Program-made: the position numbers and the translations under genes
The notes under the pieces: generated by a model
The model's input: the letters and a program-made list of their open reading frames with translations, nothing else
What the model was told of the DNA's origin: nothing
The model's database searches: none
DNA from: UBA5216 sp043743335
GTDB lineage: Bacteria > Pseudomonadota > Gammaproteobacteria > Burkholderiales > SG8-41
DNA length: 64,000 nt
Direction of reading: 5' to 3'
Assembly (NCBI GenBank): GCA_043743335.1
Contig: JAYTWR010000081.1
Location: forward strand, 1 to 64,000
Shown here: one piece after another, positions 24,351 to 32,530 of the stretch
Numbering within the stretch: the stretch's first letter is position 1
How the letters are laid out: the number at the start of each line of letters is the position of its first letter

Positions 24351-26591
24351 TCAACAGCCCGCCTTAACGCCATCCACAGCAACAACTTTTTCACGTATCA
24401 ACCGATCCAGCTCGCCGCCGAGGCCTATGTCCGCCAGCACACTCGCCGCATCCGATCCGGGCTTGGGTGCAACGCGCCCCACATGCATCGGCGTGCGCGA
24501 GAGTTTGACGCCGGGCGCGGTGGTGGTGATGGGGCCAAAGCCCTCGTGATCGCGTGTGAGTACGAGGCCACGCGCTTGCACCAGTGGGTCGGTCATCAGA
24601 TCAACGAGGCTCGACACCACGTGATGCGCGCCGATGCCGGCCTGGGTTAACTCGCTCACCCACGCTGCCACGCTGCGGCCTCGAATACGCTGCTCTAATT
24701 CGTGCTCTAAGTCCGCGCCGCCACGACCTGCAACATCAGCCAGCGCTGCGCAGTTTGCAAGTGCCGCGCCGCGTGCGGCCAGAAACAGCCAGCCGTCGTT
24801 CGCCTGATACAGGCGGTTAAGCGGCCCGCTGCCGGTGGCATCCTGACCATGCGGTTCGTTCCATTCTTTGCCTTTGTAGTCTTGCAGTAACGCGGATTGC
24901 AGCATGGTGGCAGTGTAGGCAAGCGCGCTGTCGACGAACTGGCCTTCGCCCGTGCGGCGCCGGTGCAACAGCGCCAGCGCCACACCGTAGCAGGCCATGA
25001 GGCCGGTGCCGTAGTCGTTAGCGGCGAACGGCGCGGTGGTGGGTTTGTTGGAACCGTAACGCACTTGCATGCCTGAGACGGCTTGCCCGATTTGCTCGTG
25101 ACCGGGGCGGCTGGCGTAGGGGCCCAGGTGGCCGAAGGTATTCATCGAACCGTAGATGATGTCGGGCCGACGCGCGCGCACTTGTTCGTAGCCTATGCCG
25201 AGCTTCTCAGCCACACCGGCGCGGAAGTTTTGCAACACCACGTCGGCCTTGTCGACGAGCTTCCAGAATATGTCCAGCCCCGCTTTGGTTTTGAGATCAA
25301 TCAACACGCTGCGTTTGGCGCGATTGATATCGTTGTGGCGTAGCACGGTACGGGTGTGCGGGCTGTCGATTTTGACTACATCGGCACCGAACTCCGCTAG
25401 CGTGCGACCACAGGTGGGGCCGGCGAGGACGATGCAGAGGTCTACTACTTTGACGCCCTCTAACGCCGCGCGCAGGACTTCCGCGCCCTCCCCAACCTTG
25501 CCCTGCTCTGCAGCGGCGGGAGATTCACTGGCAGACAGTTCTTTCAGAATGTCCGCCCGATGTTCATCCGTCTTCGGTCGAGGCCTGCGCACCGCACCCG
25601 GCGTGCGCGACAAGCGTGCGTTGATGCCGGGGCCACGAAAGCGGCCCAGTTCCGGGTCGTCGTAGTCATCAATAATTTTTGATTGCAGCGCCTGCGGGTG
25701 TTGCAGCCACTCGGCGCTGCTGTGGCAGACTACGCCTTCGGAGCCGATTTCCGCCACGGCGTCTTCCCACGCCTTAGCCGTCTGCGTAAGCATGATGTCG
25801 TCGAACTTTTGCGCGAGTTCTTTGGGCGGCAGTTGGGCATCACGCCATTTGTCCATGCCTATGCTTGCGATGAAAGCACCGAACTTCTTGTTGTTCGCCA
25901 CGTACATCAACCAGCGCCCGTCCTTGCACGGCAATTGGCGGCTCCAGTTGAATTCGGGTTCGGATTCCGGCTTGCCGTTGACCAACAGGCCACGCGCACC
26001 CACCACGGTGAAGGTGGCATCGAACAGCGGTATCTCCACACGCTGGCCCAAGCCAGAGCGCGCGCGTGCATTCAGCGTCATCGCTACCGTCACCGCACAC
26101 AAAAACGAGGCATAAATGGAACCATAGGGCACCACCGTATACACAGGTCTGCCGTGCGTTGCATGGCCAGCGCGATACGCGCCCGTGGCCGCACCAATCA
26201 CGCCCTCCCACGCCTTGACTTGGGCACGCGGGTCATCCGCGCCAAAGCCGGGCAATGAGCAATAGACTAGGCGCGGATGGGCGTCGGTCATGGCCTTTGC
26301 GCCGAGGCCCAAACGATCCATCACGCCGGGGCGGAAATTTTCGATCACCACATCAGCACTGGCGATGAGCTTGAGCGCGGTCGCGCGATCGGCGTCGGTT
26401 TTAAGATCCAGCGCGATGCCGCGCTTGTTGCGGTTCCAAGTGGCGTTGGCCGGTGTATCCCAGCGCGGCCCACCCGGCGGGTCAACGCGCACTACATCCG
26501 CGCCGTGATCCCCGAGCAGCATCGCCGCCATGGGGCCCGCGATGTATTGACCAAAATCGATAACGCGAACACCTTGCAACACGCCGGACAT
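24351..26591 (-). CDS. Double-domain CaiB/BaiF (family III) CoA-transferase
   Basis: A 746-residue protein made of two consecutive CaiB-type halves. The first opens LQGVRVIDFGQYIAGP with GADVVRVDPP and NKRGIALDLK; the second starts near residue 370 with LEGVKVVDLCIVLAGP, GADVVKIDSP and AKRSVLIDLK. The catalytic Asp of the family is present in the second half (FAANDYGTGLM). The matching place in the first half (VVPYGSIYAS) has no Asp, so only the C-terminal half should form the glutamyl or aspartyl anhydride. This is the architecture of DddD-type enzymes, where the second domain is active. Start is ATG 26591 with AAGGGG upstream. Substrate acid is unknown; a CoA-transferase role is likely. Confidence 0.87.
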   Translation of the reverse strand: MSGVLQGVRVIDFGQYIAGPMAAMLLGDHGADVVRVDPPGGPRWDTPANATWNRNKRGIALDLKTDADRATALKLIASADVVIENFRPGVMDRLGLGAKAMTDAHPRLVYCSLPGFGADDPRAQVKAWEGVIGAATGAYRAGHATHGRPVYTVVPYGSIYASFLCAVTVAMTLNARARSGLGQRVEIPLFDATFTVVGARGLLVNGKPESEPEFNWSRQLPCKDGRWLMYVANNKKFGAFIASIGMDKWRDAQLPPKELAQKFDDIMLTQTAKAWEDAVAEIGSEGVVCHSSAEWLQHPQALQSKIIDDYDDPELGRFRGPGINARLSRTPGAVRRPRPKTDEHRADILKELSASESPAAAEQGKVGEGAEVLRAALEGVKVVDLCIVLAGPTCGRTLAEFGADVVKIDSPHTRTVLRHNDINRAKRSVLIDLKTKAGLDIFWKLVDKADVVLQNFRAGVAEKLGIGYEQVRARRPDIIYGSMNTFGHLGPYASRPGHEQIGQAVSGMQVRYGSNKPTTAPFAANDYGTGLMACYGVALALLHRRRTGEGQFVDSALAYTATMLQSALLQDYKGKEWNEPHGQDATGSGPLNRLYQANDGWLFLAARGAALANCAALADVAGRGGADLEHELEQRIRGRSVAAWVSELTQAGIGAHHVVSSLVDLMTDPLVQARGLVLTRDHEGFGPITTTAPGVKLSRTPMHVGRVAPKPGSDAASVLADIGLGGELDRLIREKVVAVDGVKAGC

Positions 26592-26763
26592 ATCGTTTCC
26601 CCTTTGACCCTTTGAATGCGCCACCTTGAATGCGTTGGCACCATCTTAGCGTACGGCGGCTTGACGGGCGCGCTACGGCGGCGGAGCATGGCGCGTCAAT
26701 CGTCTATCACTTCAATCTAGGCACGCAAAGGAAACGCATGACTTCAACACCCCGCGGTTACTC

Positions 26764-27108
26764 ATGGTCTGGACCGACATCCCGGACACGCTCGAAGCCG
26801 ATTTCAACGAATGGTACAACCGCGAACACCTGCCGGAACTACTCAAGCAACGCGGCATTCTGGCGGCTTGGTATGGCGAACGCGATGCGGCGGCACTGGC
26901 TTCGGCAACCGCGGACATTCCACGAAAAACCGACCGCTTTCTCGACAGCGTCATCATGGTTGAAGGCGTCGACAGCGATGCCTTGGACGCCGCAATGCCG
27001 TTTTTAACGTGGGATCGCCTGGCAGCGCACGGCGGCAGCCCGGATTCACCGGCGGCGCGACTGCGGGTTTGCAATACGGTGCACGCAAACAGCAATCTCA
27101 GTGGCTGA
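26764..27108 (+). CDS. EthD/dimeric alpha-beta-barrel protein, apparently 5'-frameshifted
   Basis: A 114-residue protein opening MVWTDIPDTLEADFNEWYNREHLPELL, the start of EthD-like stand-alone ferredoxin-fold proteins. Relatives normally carry about eight residues before MVWTD. Here a good ribosome-binding site (AAAGGA) and ATG at 26738 lie 26 nt upstream but in another frame; in the DNA, PRLLMVW precedes the first in-frame ATG. Adding one base between 26738 and 26757 would join MTSTPR to LLMVWTD. So the true gene probably starts at 26738 with a one-base deletion in this copy or in the sequence near the CCCC run. Function unknown; ring-cleavage or polyketide-related roles are known for the fold. 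Confidence 0.65.
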   Translation: MVWTDIPDTLEADFNEWYNREHLPELLKQRGILAAWYGERDAAALASATADIPRKTDRFLDSVIMVEGVDSDALDAAMPFLTWDRLAAHGGSPDSPAARLRVCNTVHANSNLSG

Positions 27109-27121
27109 TAATTGCAAACGA

Positions 27122-27154
27122 AAACTCAAGTTATTGATTTTATTGAGTTTTTTT
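27122..27154 (+). terminator. Terminator-like hairpin containing the border motif
   Basis: AAACTCAA and TTGAGTTT form an 8-bp stem around 13 nt, followed by seven Ts, 13 nt after the EthD-like gene. The same bases contain a variant of the dispersed border motif (27127-27139, CAAGTTATTGATT, complement AATCAATAACTTG), so here motif and terminator coincide. Confidence 0.6.
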
Positions 27155-27197
27155 ACAAAGCCCAGCGTTCGCCGCTCAATGTTCGCCGAACATGGAA

Positions 27198-27273
27198 TGG
27201 TGCCGTTGGAGGGAGTCGAACCCCCGACCTGACGCTTACGAAGCGCCTGCTCTACCAGCTGAGCTACAACGGC
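27198..27273 (-). tRNA. tRNA-Thr (anticodon CGU), CCA encoded
   Basis: Reading leftward from 27273: acceptor GCCGTTG, D-stem GCTC/GAGC, anticodon stem GGCGC/GCGTC with loop TTCGTAA (anticodon CGT), T-stem GGGGG/CCCTC with TTCGACT loop, acceptor CAACGGC, discriminator A and encoded CCA. The cloverleaf is complete at 76 nt. It reads ACG threonine codons. Confidence 0.95.
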
Positions 27274-27279
27274 CTTAAA

Positions 27280-27317
27280 GGAATGGGTGGAGCACCTAGG
27301 AATGGGTGGAGCACCTG
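27280..27317. repeat. 19-bp perfect tandem duplication upstream of tRNA-Thr
   Basis: GGAATGGGTGGAGCACCTA followed directly by the same 19-mer (last base G). It begins 7 nt from the tRNA 5' end, in the region expected to hold the tRNA promoter or leader. Confidence 0.8.
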
Positions 27318-27400
27318 CGAGGACGCGCATTTTATCACAGCCGATTGCGCCATAGCACGCAGGTCTGGCAGCGCCGTCGTGACGACTACGCCGCATCAAA

Positions 27401-28462
27401 TCAAGCGCGGTGGTCGGCACCCACGGCATCCGCCACGCTGCTGTAGCCGTCCGCGCGCAAGCAGGCCGCCAGCTCTCGCTTGATGCTTGCCACCAACTCC
27501 GGGCCGTGAAACACCAGCGCGGAATAGAGTTGCACGAGTGACGCGCCTGCACGAATTTTGGCGTAGGCATCTTTGCCGCTGGCGACACCGCCGCAACCCA
27601 CAATGGTGATTTTGCCGCCGGTGAGCCGATACATATTCGACAAACACTGCGTCGCCAGCGCCATCAACGGCGGGCCAGACAAGCCGCCGGTTTCACCTGA
27701 GTGACGGCTCTTTAATGGCGGGCGGGTCACGGTAGTGTTACCCACAATCAGGCCGTCAATTTTTGTAGCGAGCGCTACTTCAGCAATATCGTGCAACTGC
27801 GCTTCGTCCAGATCAGGGCCCACTTTTGCCAACAGCGGCGGCAGCTTGTTTTTATCCGGCGCGGCGGCGTAGCGCGCGGCCAGCACGCGGCTAATCAAAT
27901 CCTCAATCTGCGCGCGCGCCTGCAAGCTGCGCAAGCCCGGCGTGTTGGGCGACGACACATTGCACACCAGATAATCCGCCAGGCCACACACTTTGGAAAT
28001 ACCCGTTGCGTAGTCGGCGGCGGCGTCAGGGGCATCACGATTTTTGCCCACATTGGCACCCACGATACCGGTGCGCTGGCGCACCCGCAGCCGCTCAACA
28101 AAATACGCTAGCCCCTTGCTGTTGAAACCAAAGCGATTAATCACCGCTTGATCTTCATCCAGCCGAAACAAGCGCGGTTTGGGATTGCCCAGTTGCGGCA
28201 GTGGCGTGACGCTGCCCGCTTCGACAAAGCCAAAGCCAAACGCGAGCATGGCGTCCATGACCTCAGCGTCTTTGTCAAAACCCGCCGCCAAGCCCATGGG
28301 ATTGGGAAACGACAGATTCCACACACGCGTTGCCAACAGCGGATCATCCGCAGCGTCCGCGCTGCCGGCCAAGCCGCGTTTAAGCGACCAGACGGCCACA
28401 CCGTGCGCTGCTTCGGGCGAGAGCAAATGCAGCAAGGGGCGTGCGATGGCGTAACGAGACAT
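27401..28462 (-). CDS. pyrD: Dihydroorotate dehydrogenase (quinone), class 2
   Basis: A 353-residue FMN enzyme of pyrimidine synthesis that oxidises dihydroorotate to orotate using quinone at the inner membrane. The N-terminal membrane-associating helices (LLHLLSPEAAHGVAVW) mark class 2. The barrel carries FPNPMGLAAGFDKD, the GFVEAGSVTPLPQ loop, NRFGFNSKG, NVSSPNTPGLR with the catalytic Ser, and the FMN-binding GNTTV and GCGGVASGKDA. Length is normal. pyrE lies upstream on the same strand, separated by a REP-like palindrome, and a border motif sits 4 nt upstream of the ATG. Confidence 0.95.
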   Translation of the reverse strand: MSRYAIARPLLHLLSPEAAHGVAVWSLKRGLAGSADAADDPLLATRVWNLSFPNPMGLAAGFDKDAEVMDAMLAFGFGFVEAGSVTPLPQLGNPKPRLFRLDEDQAVINRFGFNSKGLAYFVERLRVRQRTGIVGANVGKNRDAPDAAADYATGISKVCGLADYLVCNVSSPNTPGLRSLQARAQIEDLISRVLAARYAAAPDKNKLPPLLAKVGPDLDEAQLHDIAEVALATKIDGLIVGNTTVTRPPLKSRHSGETGGLSGPPLMALATQCLSNMYRLTGGKITIVGCGGVASGKDAYAKIRAGASLVQLYSALVFHGPELVASIKRELAACLRADGYSSVADAVGADHRA

Positions 28463-28466
28463 ACTG

Positions 28467-28479
28467 TAACTAATTGATT
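28467..28479 (+). repeat. Dispersed border motif with IHF-like consensus
   Basis: TAACTAATTGATT reads on the + strand, opposite to the flanking pyrE and pyrD genes; it is the only good copy in that orientation. It lies immediately upstream of pyrD. Confidence 0.75.
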
Positions 28480-28504
28480 TTTTTAATTTTCATATTTTTA
28501 ACCG

Positions 28505-28560
28505 TCGACAAGCTCAGGACGCACGGCCTATTGGGGCACCGTGCGTGGTGAGCTTGTCGA
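28505..28560. repeat. REP-like palindrome
   Basis: Two 22-nt arms (28505-28526 and 28539-28560) pair with two mismatches around a 12-nt loop; the outer 12 bp, TCGACAAGCTCA with TGAGCTTGTCGA, pair perfectly. The TTCGACAAGCTCA core resembles REP-type repeats common in proteobacteria. It lies between pyrE and pyrD and could form a hairpin in their mRNA. Confidence 0.75.
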
Positions 28561-28606
28561 ACCACCAGTGACCATCAGGGTCATGGTGTCAGACACTGCT
28601 GGCACC

Positions 28607-29308
28607 TTATTCACTACCCGCGCTCGCCGTACCGCCATGCGCCTTCGACCAGCCACGCGGATCGTGAATAAATTTTTCCACCTCAGCCAGCATCTTGGCA
28701 TCAAACGTATTCGCCGCCTTGGCCACAGCCAACACATCTTGCCACGTGGCCAGCCAGTGCATTTTGACGCCCATGTCGTCAAGCAGCTTCGCGCCTTCGG
28801 GGAAAATGTTGTAATAAAAATTCACGAACACGTGATTGCATTTTGTGCCGGCGGCCCGCAGCGCATTGCAGAAATTGACTTTGCTGCCGCCATCGGTGGC
28901 GAGATCTTCCACCAGCAGCACGCGCTGGCCCTCAGTGACCACACCTTCAATCTGCGCGTTGCGGCCAAAGCCCTTGGCCTTTTTACGCACATACTGCATC
29001 GGCAACATCATGCGATCCGCAAACCACGCAGCGTAGGGTATGCCCGCCGTCTCGCCGCCCGCCACGGCGTCGAACTGCTCAAAGCCGACATCGCGATGAA
29101 TGGTCGACACGCCAAAATCCGTCAACGTCTGCCGCACGCGCGGAAACGAAATCAGCCGCCGACAATCCGTATAAACCGGACTCGCCAGCCCCGACGTGTA
29201 AATGTAGGGCTTGTCGACCATAAACTGCACGGCATCCACCTCAATCAGCATCTTTGCCGTGAGTTCAGCCATGACTTTTTTGTCTGGAAATCCGATACCG
29301 TGTGACAT
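28607..29308 (-). CDS. pyrE: Orotate phosphoribosyltransferase
   Basis: A 233-residue enzyme that joins orotate to PRPP to give OMP. The PRPP-binding signature VLLVEDLATDGGS is intact, and FADRMMLPMQYVRKKAKGFGR carries the conserved basic residues of the catalytic loop. The N-terminal YIYTSGLASPVYTDCR resembles the substrate-contact segment of type I OPRTs. ATG 29308 is chosen for its AAGGG ribosome-binding site; ATG 29272 (MAELTAK) is an alternative. It precedes pyrD on the same strand, so the two consecutive pyrimidine steps are encoded together. Confidence 0.93.
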   Translation of the reverse strand: MSHGIGFPDKKVMAELTAKMLIEVDAVQFMVDKPYIYTSGLASPVYTDCRRLISFPRVRQTLTDFGVSTIHRDVGFEQFDAVAGGETAGIPYAAWFADRMMLPMQYVRKKAKGFGRNAQIEGVVTEGQRVLLVEDLATDGGSKVNFCNALRAAGTKCNHVFVNFYYNIFPEGAKLLDDMGVKMHWLATWQDVLAVAKAANTFDAKMLAEVEKFIHDPRGWSKAHGGTASAGSE

Positions 29309-29414
29309 GAAACGACCCTTTGCGTTGGCGTTTGGCTACAGGGGTATTTTACCGCGTCGCTATGGCGATCGACGTCCGCACGGTACGAACTGCCGCCAGC
29401 GTGGCACCTCAAGA

Positions 29415-29444
29415 TTGTGTTAAAACCTTTAGGGTCGTTACAAT
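29415..29444 (+). promoter_or_regulatory. Candidate sigma-70 promoter for the Crp/Fnr gene
   Basis: TTGTGT (29415-29420) and TACAAT (29439-29444) are separated by 18 nt and point toward the regulator that starts at 29516. Confidence 0.4.
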
Positions 29445-29515
29445 GCCTGCCAAGCCCCGTCCGCCTTATCGCATATTGGACGCTCGTTCGGCGCACACTT
29501 TCTGAGTCGCTCCCC

Positions 29516-30175
29516 ATGCCACAAAAACGCGCACCGTTGTCTAACGACGAACTACTGAAAGCGCTGCCGCCGCTGGTTGAAGCATTGGCGCGTAAAGGCG
29601 TGATTCGCAGCTATCGGGCAAATACCACACTGATTACGGAGGGGGATCGCGGCGAAAACGTATTCGTGGTGCTCAGTGGCACGGTACGTATTTTTTGCTC
29701 AGAAACCACGGGCAAAGAAATTACGCTTGCACTGTACGAGCCGGGCGAGTACGTCGGTGAAATGTCTTTGGATGGCGGCGTGCGTTCCGCCAGCGTCGTA
29801 ACGGAAAGCCTCTGTGTGTGCTCTATGGTCAATGGCTTGGTAATGCGGGAGCATTTGATACAGCAGCCGGAGTTTGCGCTTGAGCTGATACAACGGCTGA
29901 TCCGCCGTACGCGGCTCGCGACGGCAAGCGCGCGCAGCCTGGCACTGCTGGATGCTTACGGGAGGCTCACCCATCTGTTAAACGGGCTTGCGATTGAACT
30001 TTCCGATGGCACGCGACGTATCCGTGAAAAATTGACGCACCTAGCTCTTGCGCAGCGTATCGGCTGCACGCGCGAGTTAGTCAGCCGAATACTTAAGGAT
30101 TTGGAGTCCGGCGGCTATATCGCCGTCGAAGACCGCCGCTTTATGCTACTGAAAAAATTGCCTGCAAAATGGTGA
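29516..30175 (+). CDS. Crp/Fnr-family transcription regulator
   Basis: A 219-residue regulator with a cyclic-nucleotide-binding barrel and a C-terminal winged helix. The phosphate-binding cassette reads GEMSLDGGVRSASV, keeping the Arg-Ser-Ala that contacts cAMP in CRP. The DNA-recognition segment reads LALAQRIGCTRELVSRILKDLE, which includes the typical R-E-x-V-S-R. There are no N-terminal Cys clusters, so it is CRP-like, not an FNR oxygen sensor. A Bug receptor gene starts 48 nt downstream on the same strand and is an obvious candidate target or operon partner. A class III adenylate cyclase-like gene lies 3.3 kb further on. Regulation by cAMP is inference. Confidence 0.88.
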   Translation: MPQKRAPLSNDELLKALPPLVEALARKGVIRSYRANTTLITEGDRGENVFVVLSGTVRIFCSETTGKEITLALYEPGEYVGEMSLDGGVRSASVVTESLCVCSMVNGLVMREHLIQQPEFALELIQRLIRRTRLATASARSLALLDAYGRLTHLLNGLAIELSDGTRRIREKLTHLALAQRIGCTRELVSRILKDLESGGYIAVEDRRFMLLKKLPAKW

Positions 30176-30222
30176 TCGCAAATCCGTCTCCCTGCTTCGA
30201 GATATCCCTGAAAAACACAGCC

Positions 30223-31188
30223 ATGAAACGCCTCAGCGCAAGTATCGCCTTGAGTATGTGTTACCTATTCAGCCTAGCAACGCACGCCCAATCAGCAAAG
30301 TGGCCGGAGAAACCCATACGTTTAATCGTTGCATCGGCACCAGCATCCGGAGATGACGTCGTCGCGCGTATCATCGAACCCACACTTTCCAAATCGCTGG
30401 GCCAGCAATTGGTGATTGAATACCGTTCCGGCGCAGGCGGCTGGATCGGGCAAAAAGCGGCGTTCCAATCCGCGCCGGATGGCTATACGTTCCTGCTGGC
30501 CGGAGGCTCGATGGCTGGCGCACGCTACGGCAATCCCGAGGTCACTTACGACGTATTGCGGGATTTCACACCAGTATCACTGGTCGAAATATCCGCATTC
30601 GTCATGGTCGTTAATGTCGGCATTCCAGCCAAAACTCTTAAAGAATTCATAACTTTGGCTCGTAGCCATCCCGGCAAAATGAATTTCAGCACGGGCGGCC
30701 CCGGCCAAATTCCCCATTGGAGCGCGCTGCTGTTCAACCAAATGGCGAGCATTAAGGCCATTGGCGTACCGTACAAGGATTTCCCCCAAGGCGTCAGGGA
30801 TGTCATGGCTGGCAGTAACGATTACGTCTTTACGCCTTTCGCCATTGCAGCCAGCAACTGGGGCAAGTTACGCGCCTTGGGTGTCACCAGCCCCATGCGC
30901 TCGCCCGCATTTCCGGCCATACCCACCATCGCCGAAGCAGGATTACCGGGCTACGAGCTACCGGCGTGGCGCAGCATCATGGGGCCTGCTGGCGTCAGCA
31001 AAGATATTGTGGCAACACTAAACACCGCCATCGCGCGCACCTTGGCCACACGCGATGTGCGCGAACGCCTGAAGGCCTCCGGATCGGAGCCGTCACCGAC
31101 CACACCCGAAGCGCTGTTGCAGCGCTACGCCGACTGGATTGCGCGATTTGCGAAAATTGCCAAGTCGGCGGGGGTTACACCGCCTTAA
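30223..31188 (+). CDS. Bug/TctC-family solute-binding receptor
   Basis: A 321-residue receptor with a signal peptide ending ATHAQ, then WPEKPIRLIVASAPASGDD (a variation on the usual P-G-G loop: the two Gly are Ala-Ser), YRSGAGG, APDGYT and IGVPYKDFP instead of HVPYKG. The altered binding loops suggest a ligand different from the other Bug proteins in the window. It follows a Crp/Fnr regulator gene by 48 nt and is probably co-transcribed with it. No membrane transporter is nearby. A start at 30169 would overlap the regulator and lacks a signal peptide, so 30223 is preferred. Confidence 0.87.
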   Translation: MKRLSASIALSMCYLFSLATHAQSAKWPEKPIRLIVASAPASGDDVVARIIEPTLSKSLGQQLVIEYRSGAGGWIGQKAAFQSAPDGYTFLLAGGSMAGARYGNPEVTYDVLRDFTPVSLVEISAFVMVVNVGIPAKTLKEFITLARSHPGKMNFSTGGPGQIPHWSALLFNQMASIKAIGVPYKDFPQGVRDVMAGSNDYVFTPFAIAASNWGKLRALGVTSPMRSPAFPAIPTIAEAGLPGYELPAWRSIMGPAGVSKDIVATLNTAIARTLATRDVRERLKASGSEPSPTTPEALLQRYADWIARFAKIAKSAGVTPP

Positions 31189-31220
31189 CGTTGGATACCG
31201 CACAAGAGGACGTCTAGTGA

Positions 31221-32462
31221 CTACACTTGGGTTATCAGTCCCGACATAGCAAAAAAACCTGCGCCCGTACTCGTTACACGAATCTTGAAAGTGGTGGGTA
31301 GACCAGCAGAGGAAATAGCTGCGACCGCCTTGTTGGCGCTGGGGATTGCTGATCTCACGGGGTTGGTGCCTACCGGATTGCCACCCGCATCACAAACAGT
31401 AATGTCAACGCACGCACAGTATGGCGATGTATATTCCACGTCCCACGCCACGTTGAACTGTCCCTTTTTATTGACATAACTCGTCTTCGTCGCGGGGGCA
31501 GTAACATCGCACACACTGACAGTGCTGATAGGGCCACCCACCGCTCGTCCAAAGTGCGCCATACCCTGGCTTACACAGCGTAGTGAACGACTTAGCAATT
31601 GCGCAGACGCAATCAAATGCGCCTTCACCGCTATTGGTTTCCATGTGGGATTCTGCACACGCACAACTGCTGCCAATGCGGCGACATGCGCCGTTGCGGG
31701 TGACGTTCCGGTGTAATAACGGTAACCTGGCTCATACGTACCGCCAGATGGTGCCGCCCCCACTAAAGGCACTGTACTCACTATCGACACGCCGGGCGCG
31801 CCAAGGTGAACAGAAGTGGCACCGTAATTTGAAAATGACGGGCGCTCATCAGTGAAATCGCACATCTTCACCGCCGACAGGGCGATCGCATCCGTATAGT
31901 CTGTCGCCATGACGGTGATCACGTTGGGCAAATTACCATGATTTGCCGGCCAATTAGGATAACGATCATTGTCCATGCCCTGGTTACCAGCAGCCACCAC
32001 AAACAAAACATTGTCGGCTTTTGAAATGGCCTTGTGCAGACAATGGTTTGAGTCATGGGCGCAATCCCAAGACAGAACAACAACTCGCGCGCCGTCCGCA
32101 ACAGCTACATCAATGGCTGCTGCACCGTCTTTTGCATTGGGGAAAACTTGCTGACTACAGCATTTTACGGACAGCAGCTTAATCCGCGGAGAAGGTACAT
32201 TCTTGGTCAAGAACGCAATGGTGCCAGCCAGCAGCGTTCCGTGGTCGTCATCGTCGCGCGTACCGCCAGCAATGACTGTCTTCGGAGGCTTCATGCAGGA
32301 CGCCAAATCCGGGTGCTTATGATCCACACCCGAATCGACAATACCAATGATGAGTGAGGGGCCATCCGCAGGCACTGCACGGGCGATGACACCCTCTGAC
32401 CAGCCCATCCGTGTCAATGACCAATTTTTCGCGAGCTGCGGCGGCTTATCATCTTCTGCCAT
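31221..32462 (-). CDS. Subtilisin-like serine protease (S8) without signal peptide
   Basis: A 413-residue S8-fold peptidase with the full triad: Asp in IIGIVDSGVDH (about 43), His in DDDDHGTLLAG (about 74) and Ser in YTGTSPATAHVA (about 255-260), plus the oxyanion Asn region VVAAGNQGMDN. GGAG sits just before ATG 32462. No signal peptide or prodomain is visible and the protein is Cys-rich for this family, with about a dozen Cys. A C-terminal beta-sandwich-like region of about 110 residues (from TVSVCDVTAPATKTSY) looks like a fibronectin-type or P-like accessory domain. It may be cytoplasmic or leave by a non-Sec route. It heads an accessory set with a PAP2 protein, cyclase and trypsin. Confidence 0.85.
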   Translation of the reverse strand: MAEDDKPPQLAKNWSLTRMGWSEGVIARAVPADGPSLIIGIVDSGVDHKHPDLASCMKPPKTVIAGGTRDDDDHGTLLAGTIAFLTKNVPSPRIKLLSVKCCSQQVFPNAKDGAAAIDVAVADGARVVVLSWDCAHDSNHCLHKAISKADNVLFVVAAGNQGMDNDRYPNWPANHGNLPNVITVMATDYTDAIALSAVKMCDFTDERPSFSNYGATSVHLGAPGVSIVSTVPLVGAAPSGGTYEPGYRYYTGTSPATAHVAALAAVVRVQNPTWKPIAVKAHLIASAQLLSRSLRCVSQGMAHFGRAVGGPISTVSVCDVTAPATKTSYVNKKGQFNVAWDVEYTSPYCACVDITVCDAGGNPVGTNPVRSAIPSANKAVAAISSAGLPTTFKIRVTSTGAGFFAMSGLITQV

Positions 32463-32530
32463 GATGGCTCCCACTATAAGGCATACGATTTTTCATATAT
32501 TTCAATGAGTTTCCGAAAGTCGGCGTAGGC

